DNA of 19,944 bases from Acidobacteria bacterium UBA7540 (lineage in GTDB: Bacteria > Acidobacteriota > Terriglobia > UBA7540). A model generated the notes under the pieces. That model saw only the letters and a list, made by a program, of their open reading frames with translations, made no database searches and had not been told where the DNA came from. The position numbers were made by a program, and so were the translations under genes. Location: positions 1-19,944 of the forward strand of contig DLMI01000224.1 in the NCBI GenBank assembly GCA_002478145.1, written 5' to 3'. Numbering within the stretch: position 1 is the stretch's first letter; each line of letters begins with the position of its first letter. This document shows positions 15,416-19,944 of this stretch, piece after piece.

Positions 15416-15500
15416 GTACGCTCCTCCTCTGGAAGGGCCGGGCCTGCGCCCTATTTCAGTAATTCCGAGTGGTCTTGAAGTTCCCCGCAAGGAAAAATGC

Positions 15501-16076
15501 TTAAGCGATTTGGACCATTTCCGGTGTTCCTGGCTTGCCGATGCGGACGGATTTCTTGAACTCCTCCAACATGCTCTCATCAAGACGGACCTCGGTAGGC
15601 CGTTTGCTCAGGCTCATGCCGTCAATCTTCTCCTGCAGCTTCAAAAGGGCATAAAAGAGGTTTTCCGGCCGCGGGGGGCAGCCCACCACGTAAACATCCA
15701 CGGGGACGATCTTGTCCACACCCTGAAGCACCGCGTAGGTATTGAACGGGCCACCCACGCTGGAGCATGCGCCCATGGAGATGCACCATTTGGGGTCTGG
15801 CATCTGCTCCCATATACGCTTGATTGGGGGCGCCATCTTCAGCGTCACCGTGCCGGACACAATCATCAGGTCAGATTGGCGCGGGCTGGGGCGAAACACT
15901 TCGGCCCCGAAACGCGCCATGTCAAAACGCGAAGTGGTGGAAGCAATCATCTCGATGGCGCAACAGGCCAGACCGAAGGTGAGTGGCCAAAGGGACGACT
16001 TCCGCGCCCAATTGAAAATCTGGTCGACCGTGGTGATAATGAAATTCTGTTCAAAGCGATTCTCAATCCATCCCAT
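15501..16076 (-). CDS. nuoB: NADH-quinone oxidoreductase subunit B
   Basis: NuoB holds iron-sulfur cluster N2, the last one before quinone, in the peripheral arm of respiratory complex I. All four ligands are present: Cys38 and Cys39 in GLACCAIEM, Cys104 in GACSSVGG, and Cys133 in VGCPPRPE. The 191-residue length is normal. ATG 16076 has GAGG about eight bases upstream. It is unusual in standing alone: nuoA is not upstream and nuoC/nuoD are not downstream; the next gene is a Rieske ferredoxin. Either the complex I genes are scattered or this is an extra copy. A perfect TATAAT lies about 70 bp upstream. Hydrogenase small subunits share the fold but lack this NuoB-specific pattern. Confidence 0.95.
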   Translation of the reverse strand: MGWIENRFEQNFIITTVDQIFNWARKSSLWPLTFGLACCAIEMIASTTSRFDMARFGAEVFRPSPRQSDLMIVSGTVTLKMAPPIKRIWEQMPDPKWCISMGACSSVGGPFNTYAVLQGVDKIVPVDVYVVGCPPRPENLFYALLKLQEKIDGMSLSKRPTEVRLDESMLEEFKKSVRIGKPGTPEMVQIA

Positions 16077-16143
16077 ACGCCCGCCTCAGCCCCTCTCTTG
16101 GAAATACTCAGGATTGGATCCGGAGGCCCTGCGACAACTTTTT

Positions 16144-16174
16144 ATTATACGCCTGGAGCAAAGTCCTGACTCAA
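16144..16174 (-). promoter_or_regulatory. Putative promoter of nuoB
   Basis: On the minus strand a perfect TATAAT (16144-16149) is preceded by TTGAGT (16169-16174) with a 19-bp spacer. The leader before ATG 16076 would be about 60 nt. The -10 is strong; the spacing is longer than ideal. Confidence 0.5.
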
Positions 16175-16267
16175 CTATAGCACCACTAGGTAGCGTCGGG
16201 ATTTGTGGGGTGGCGCCGGTCCTGAGTGGCGGGACCTGCGCTGCCGCCTTAAAGGGCGGAGCCAGGT

Positions 16268-16687
16268 TCAGAAAGGCAACTCCTCCACTTGAAGCCCATA
16301 GGCCCGTGCCGCTACGCACTGCCTTGCATCCGCAGAAACGAACAAATCGGCGGCCCACTCGGCTGCCGACGCCACGTGGAGAGAATCAGACGAGCGCAGC
16401 GGCCAGCGCTCAAGGAGTTCGATGGCGCGCGCCACCACTTGGTCCGTGACATTGACAACGCTCGTGTCGTCGATGTCCTCGAAAAGCGCCTGCTTGGCGT
16501 TTACGTACTGTGGCTGCGAAAGCTTCCTCTCGCGGCGGATCCGGCAGAGCGCCGAAACAACTTCGGGGAGGCAGATCACGGAAACCCCCAGTGAAGTTGC
16601 CGAAAAGAGAATTTCCTCGAGGCGATCGCTACCGCGTTCTTGGACGTACCGCTTGGCAAGGGCTGACGAGTCGAGGAAGATGTTCAA
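16268..16687 (-). CDS. PIN-domain ribonuclease toxin (VapC-like)
   Basis: This 139-residue PIN-domain protein is the likely toxin of a type II toxin-antitoxin pair, cleaving RNA with Mg2+. The acidic active-site residues are in place: Asp6 in FLDSSAL, Glu42 in LPEVVSAL, Asp101 in SSDSLHVA and Asp120 in FVSADARQ. The start is a TTG at 16687; TTGA at 16684-16687 contains both this start and the antitoxin TGA stop, a tight translational coupling. There is no ATG at that position. It is the last gene of the pair, followed by the nuoB promoter region. All catalytic residues appear intact, so it should be active. Confidence 0.9.
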   Translation of the reverse strand: MNIFLDSSALAKRYVQERGSDRLEEILFSATSLGVSVICLPEVVSALCRIRRERKLSQPQYVNAKQALFEDIDDTSVVNVTDQVVARAIELLERWPLRSSDSLHVASAAEWAADLFVSADARQCVAARAYGLQVEELPF

Positions 16688-16914
16688 AGTTTCGACCGCC
16701 TCTCTTCCAGCACGGCTCTGCTGAGGGACGCCCCCGCCACCACCAAACGCAGGCCACGGCGCTTCCAGGCAGGTTTGGATTCGCTCAATTCTCCAGGAAG
16801 TAACTTGGCAATCGCTTTGCCGTGGCGGAGGATGCGAATGCTCTCGCCCTTCTCAACCAGATCCAGGATCCCGGAGGCGTTCTTTCGAAACTCGCTGAAG
16901 GTGACTGTCTTCAT
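16684..16914 (-). CDS. Phd/YefM-family antitoxin
   Basis: This 76-residue antitoxin pairs with the PIN toxin. The N-terminal domain (MKTVTFSEFRKNASGILDLV, then EKGESIRILRHGKAIAKLLP) is the Phd/YefM DNA-binding fold; the basic C-terminal part (about 50-76) would bind and block the toxin. The start at 16914 is chosen over a longer frame to 16944 because GGAGG lies eight bases before it. It is expected to repress its own promoter; an inverted repeat overlaps the -10 box upstream. Phd-type antitoxins with PIN toxins are a known mix of families. Confidence 0.9.
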   Translation of the reverse strand: MKTVTFSEFRKNASGILDLVEKGESIRILRHGKAIAKLLPGELSESKPAWKRRGLRLVVAGASLSRAVLEERRSKL

Positions 16915-16935
16915 GTGCTGGGCCTCCAAGAAAAT

Positions 16936-16964
16936 ATTGTACACTCGCGCACAATCAGGTGCAA
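16936..16964 (-). promoter_or_regulatory. Promoter and candidate operator of the toxin-antitoxin pair
   Basis: On the minus strand TTGCAC (16959-16964) and TACAAT (16936-16941) are 17 bp apart. An imperfect inverted repeat, ATTGTGC facing GTACAAT (16936-16955, six of seven matching), covers the -10 box. This is where an autoregulating antitoxin would bind. Confidence 0.5.
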
Positions 16965-17055
16965 TTACAGCGAACCCTGTGCAGCGTCTTCACCTGTGGC
17001 ATGGCGCCGGCCTCGCGGGGTGAGATCAGCAGCGTCACCATACACGAGTGCACAT

Positions 17056-18843
17056 TCACTCGGCAGCGGGCTTCAATTCTCGGACCTCGGCAGCCCCTCG
17101 CACATCGCCGGCGGCGTCGAGCGCCTGAGCTTCGGCGGTATAGGTTTGGGCATAGGTGGGATCAATCTCGCGCGCCGCATGAAACTGCTCAGCCGCCTCC
17201 CGGTACTTGCCGAGTTTCATCCAGCAGCTTCCGAGGTAGAATCGGCCGCTAAGGTCCTGGGGATTCACCTGGACGGCGCGCGCGAAATACGCTGCTGCTT
17301 TCGCGTAATCACCGCGAGGAAAAGAGACCGTGCCAAGGATGTCGTTAGCAAGGCTCTGGTAAGGCAGGGTTCGGGTCGCTTTTTGGAAGTAAGCCAGCGC
17401 CTCATCGTGGCGACCTTCGAGATCGGCAATCTGGCCGAGGCCGATGTAGGAATCGTAGGTGACGGTATTCAGCGGATCAAAGCTAGCCTGGTTCAGGCGC
17501 AGGGCCGCCTCAAACTCTTTCCGGGCCCCTTCGAGGTCGTGCTCGCGGAATTGCAAATCGAGGCCGTGGTGTATACGAACCAGACCAGCGTCGGGAGCGA
17601 CATTGAGGGAATAGCCGAAAAGGGTTTCGTTGTTGCGCCAGTTTGGAACCGCCCGCACATCCTGAAAACACCAGAAGCACATCACGAGGCCGAGGAGAAG
17701 CAGGACGACCGGAGCCAGCCAGACGCGTGGCAGTTGCTGCGGCAGCAGACCCAGACCCAGATAGCCCAAGGCAAGGCAGATGCCTACGGAAGGCAGATAA
17801 GAAAACCGCTCCGCCAGCAACGGAAAGCTGAGCTGGCGAACATCCAGGCAGGGGAGCAACGTCACCGCCCACCACACAACCAGGAAGCCCAAAACCCTCT
17901 GGCGCTTCCGTAGCGCGCCTGCCGCGACCAGGACGAGCAGTGTCAACCACGGCCACAGCGTGCGCAGGCTCGGCCCGGGATCGAAGTTATGAAAAACGTT
18001 AAGGTGGACAGGCCAGAAGAAGAGCTTGGCGTGCTGACCCAACAACCCCATGGCGGCAGCGATGATCTTGGGCCGGATTTTCCAGAGATGCCGCGCCCCG
18101 GAGAAATGTCCAAGCGCGGCAATGCGCGCCGCCGAGTAGACTACGGCTGCGCCAGCGTACATAGCCCAGCAAGCCGCCCTGCGGCGCCAGGTCGCGACAG
18201 CATCGGAAAAGAAAAACCAGTAGGCAATCAATAGCAGAGGAAAACTGAACGCAGCCTCCTTGAAGAAAAGCGCCGGGAAATAGGCAAGCGCAACAAGAGC
18301 GTGACGGGCCACGCGCCGGCTTCCGGCCTTCTCGGCGCGCAAGAAAAGCCGGAAAGCAAGCAGGTAGAAAAAACCGCAACCCATCTCCGGAACGGAGGCG
18401 ATCCAAGCCACGGCTTCCACGTGCAGGGGGTGCAAGAGCCAGAGTAGTGAGCCGGCAAACGCTGCCAAATCGTTCCCAAGCAATTCGCGCCCAATCTGGA
18501 ACACTACGAGCCCCGTGGCCATGTAAAGAGCCCACTGGAAGAGATGATATGCGAGGGGGTTAGATCCTGCGACACGCCAAATCATCGAGAAAGAAAAAAT
18601 GGCCAGAGGGCGGTAGAAGTTCGTTTCCGCCCCTGCCCCAAGAAACGACCATACGGAGCCGGTGAAGACCCGGCGCCAAAGGTGAGGGTTCCTGACGAAG
18701 GGGTTATCGAGAAGCAGGACGCCATCGTCGTAAACAAATCCGTTGGACAACACCCCCGAAAACACTACGGCCGCCACCAGCGCCAGTACGGCGCCGGCCG
18801 CGTAGGAGTGGTTCTTCACATACTCGTTGCACTTGCTCAGCAA
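17056..18843 (-). CDS. TMTC-like membrane protein: GT-C glycosyltransferase-type core with C-terminal TPRs
   Basis: This is a 595-residue inner-membrane protein. About ten hydrophobic segments lie between residues 15 and 395. The first loop carries GFVYDDGVLLLDNP with the paired aspartates (Asp39, Asp40) typical of GT-C enzymes, followed by NFYRPLAIFSFSM (75-87) and HPLHVEAVAWIAS (138-150), all hallmarks of the TMTC/DUF1736 group. Residues about 420-590 hold four or so tetratricopeptide repeats (for example GDYAKAAAYFARAVQVNPQD). Eukaryotic TMTC proteins are O-mannosyltransferases; for bacterial members the substrate is unknown. The start is a TTG at 18843 with AGGT about nine bases upstream. 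It is divergent from the gene at 19057 across a 213-bp gap. Confidence 0.85.
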   Translation of the reverse strand: MLSKCNEYVKNHSYAAGAVLALVAAVVFSGVLSNGFVYDDGVLLLDNPFVRNPHLWRRVFTGSVWSFLGAGAETNFYRPLAIFSFSMIWRVAGSNPLAYHLFQWALYMATGLVVFQIGRELLGNDLAAFAGSLLWLLHPLHVEAVAWIASVPEMGCGFFYLLAFRLFLRAEKAGSRRVARHALVALAYFPALFFKEAAFSFPLLLIAYWFFFSDAVATWRRRAACWAMYAGAAVVYSAARIAALGHFSGARHLWKIRPKIIAAAMGLLGQHAKLFFWPVHLNVFHNFDPGPSLRTLWPWLTLLVLVAAGALRKRQRVLGFLVVWWAVTLLPCLDVRQLSFPLLAERFSYLPSVGICLALGYLGLGLLPQQLPRVWLAPVVLLLLGLVMCFWCFQDVRAVPNWRNNETLFGYSLNVAPDAGLVRIHHGLDLQFREHDLEGARKEFEAALRLNQASFDPLNTVTYDSYIGLGQIADLEGRHDEALAYFQKATRTLPYQSLANDILGTVSFPRGDYAKAAAYFARAVQVNPQDLSGRFYLGSCWMKLGKYREAAEQFHAAREIDPTYAQTYTAEAQALDAAGDVRGAAEVRELKPAAE

Positions 18844-19056
18844 GGCTTAACCTGCCCCCCGCAGTTTCCCAGGTGCAGCTTTGATCCCGGACCGACACGC
18901 CAAGGCATTGGAATTGGCAGCAAGCTTGGTCGTCCATTGCAGAGCGAGAATTCTACCGCTGGTGGAGGATTATGCCAAGAGTGTGCGATTGCGTTATCCT
19001 ATCTGTTGGAGCGTGGCTGGCGGCCGGGAAACAGCCGTCAACGAGGAGGTCCTGAG

Positions 19057-19944
19057 TTGCAGAAATTAATTCGGAATTACGAAGCGGGCGTTGGGAAGGC
19101 GGTTGTGTTCTTCACGGTCGTTCTGTTGCTGGCGATTACCGGACTGGCACTGAAGGTTACGAACCGTGAGGCGCCTTCGATCGACATGCAGCGGGGGATA
19201 AGGGGAATCGGCGTGAGCACGCCCCTAGAACTCAGAGTTTACGATTCGCGCTATCGCATCAAGTCAGTTGACGTGGAAGTCCATCAGGGCGACCGAACGT
19301 TTCAAGTTCCGGTGGAGAGCAGCGGGTGGGTGGTTCGCACGCCAAAGGGGTGGAAGCTCTGGTCGGGGCATGTCGAGAGTAGTGCCACATTCAAGGTGAG
19401 CGTGGGGCGCAAAGAGATACCTGACCTGAAGGAAGGTTCCGCAACGCTCATCGTCACGGCAACGAACGATTCCTGGGGGCGATTCTTCCGCGGTGGCCGG
19501 AGCCAACTCATCAAGGACTTGCCCGTCCGCTTTGTTCCGCCTAGCGCCGAGGTTCTCACCGCGCAGCATTACATCAATCAGGGTGGCTGCGATATGGCGC
19601 TTTTCAAGGTTTCCCAGGGGACGGTTGAATCCGGCGTGCAAGTGGGCAATTACTTTTTTCCGAGCTGGCCCGTGAAGGATTCCGATCCCACCACACGCAT
19701 GTGCATCTTTGCATTTCCTTACGACGTTGACCCAACAACCCCGGCCCGCGTGGTGGCGCGCGACGACGCCGGCAACCAGACCCTGGTCAATTTCAATTAC
19801 AAAGTCTTCCCCAAGAAGTTCAAGTCCGACACCATTAACGTCACGGACGATTTCATGCAACGTGTCGTTCCTCCCATAATGAGCGAGACGCCGGAATTGC
19901 AGGATCAGGGCAGCCTTTTGAAGAATTTCCTGCTGGTCAACGGC
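19057..19944 (+). CDS. Membrane-anchored protein, probable N-terminal part of an M23-type peptidase (truncated by the window)
   Basis: An open frame of 296 codons runs to the window edge without a stop. The TTG at 19057 is fixed by an excellent GAGGAGGT six bases upstream. Residues about 14-32 (KAVVFFTVVLLLAITGLALK) form one membrane anchor; the rest looks extracytoplasmic and beta-rich, with Ig-like character (VSTPLELRVYDSRYRIKSVD). The late segment FPKKFKSDTINVTDDFM followed by QRVVPPI resembles the region before the catalytic domain in envelope M23 metallopeptidases. The zinc-binding HxGxD and HxH motifs would lie beyond the window, so the peptidase call is an inference. It is divergent from the TMTC-like gene. 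Confidence 0.65.
   Translation, partial: MQKLIRNYEAGVGKAVVFFTVVLLLAITGLALKVTNREAPSIDMQRGIRGIGVSTPLELRVYDSRYRIKSVDVEVHQGDRTFQVPVESSGWVVRTPKGWKLWSGHVESSATFKVSVGRKEIPDLKEGSATLIVTATNDSWGRFFRGGRSQLIKDLPVRFVPPSAEVLTAQHYINQGGCDMALFKVSQGTVESGVQVGNYFFPSWPVKDSDPTTRMCIFAFPYDVDPTTPARVVARDDAGNQTLVNFNYKVFPKKFKSDTINVTDDFMQRVVPPIMSETPELQDQGSLLKNFLLVNG

Noticed and set aside
15309..16169. Plus-strand frame of 286 residues
   Set aside because: It is antisense to nuoB and the Rieske gene, both of which have intact cluster ligands.
16822..17913. Plus-strand frame of 363 residues
   Set aside because: It is antisense to the TMTC-like gene and the antitoxin, with low-complexity text and no domain.

Overview
The window is a high-GC bacterial chromosome segment with long, hairpin-rich intergenic stretches. 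The gene set suggests an uncultured soil-type bacterium, with Acidobacteriota as my best guess: a rhomboid protease, an MsbA-like ABC exporter, LeuC/LeuD, a Tat-exported FG-GAP protein, an RsbW-like kinase, a ComM/YifB ATPase, MutM, NuoB, and a large membrane glycosyltransferase-like TPR protein. The intergenic style (palindromes, heptad repeats) fits the same guess. This placement comes from gene content and style, not from a marker gene search.

Layout. Positions 1-338 hold hairpins and a promoter for a zinc-ribbon rhomboid protease (339-1268, +). An ABC exporter (1415-3340, +) follows, then an unlisted-size 54-residue membrane protein (3442-3606, +). The leucine genes leuC (5961-4540) and leuD (4275-3634) are on the minus strand. 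They are separated by 264 bp packed with six hairpins, and leuC has a near-consensus promoter. A Tat-exported beta-propeller protein lies at 6314-7633 (+). About 935 bp without a confident gene follow, carrying short tandem repeats, a possible broken small membrane gene and an inverted-repeat element. An RsbW-like kinase (8569-9039, -) sits between two related inverted-repeat elements, and comM lies at 9241-10773 (-).

Positions 11177-12962 (-) carry a two-gene cassette: an AAA/ABC-type ATPase followed one base later by a TOPRIM-like protein. This resembles OLD, PARIS and AbiL-type defence modules. From about 13340 to 14158 there is a strong sigma70-type promoter running into nearly three copies of a 234-bp tandem repeat. 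Each unit contains three copies of a shorter motif, and the array ends at the stop codon of mutM (14154-15005, -). Next, all on the minus strand, come a Rieske ferredoxin, a lone nuoB with its own promoter, and a Phd/PIN toxin-antitoxin pair. A TMTC-like membrane TPR protein (17056-18843, -) is divergent from a truncated membrane-anchored protein (19057 to the window end, +), which resembles the N-terminal part of M23 peptidases.

Most genes are independent housekeeping or cell-envelope units. The clearest cooperating groups are leuC/leuD (leucine biosynthesis), the ATPase/TOPRIM pair, and the toxin-antitoxin pair. The best candidates for something undescribed are the promoter-driven 234-bp repeat array and the ATPase/TOPRIM cassette.
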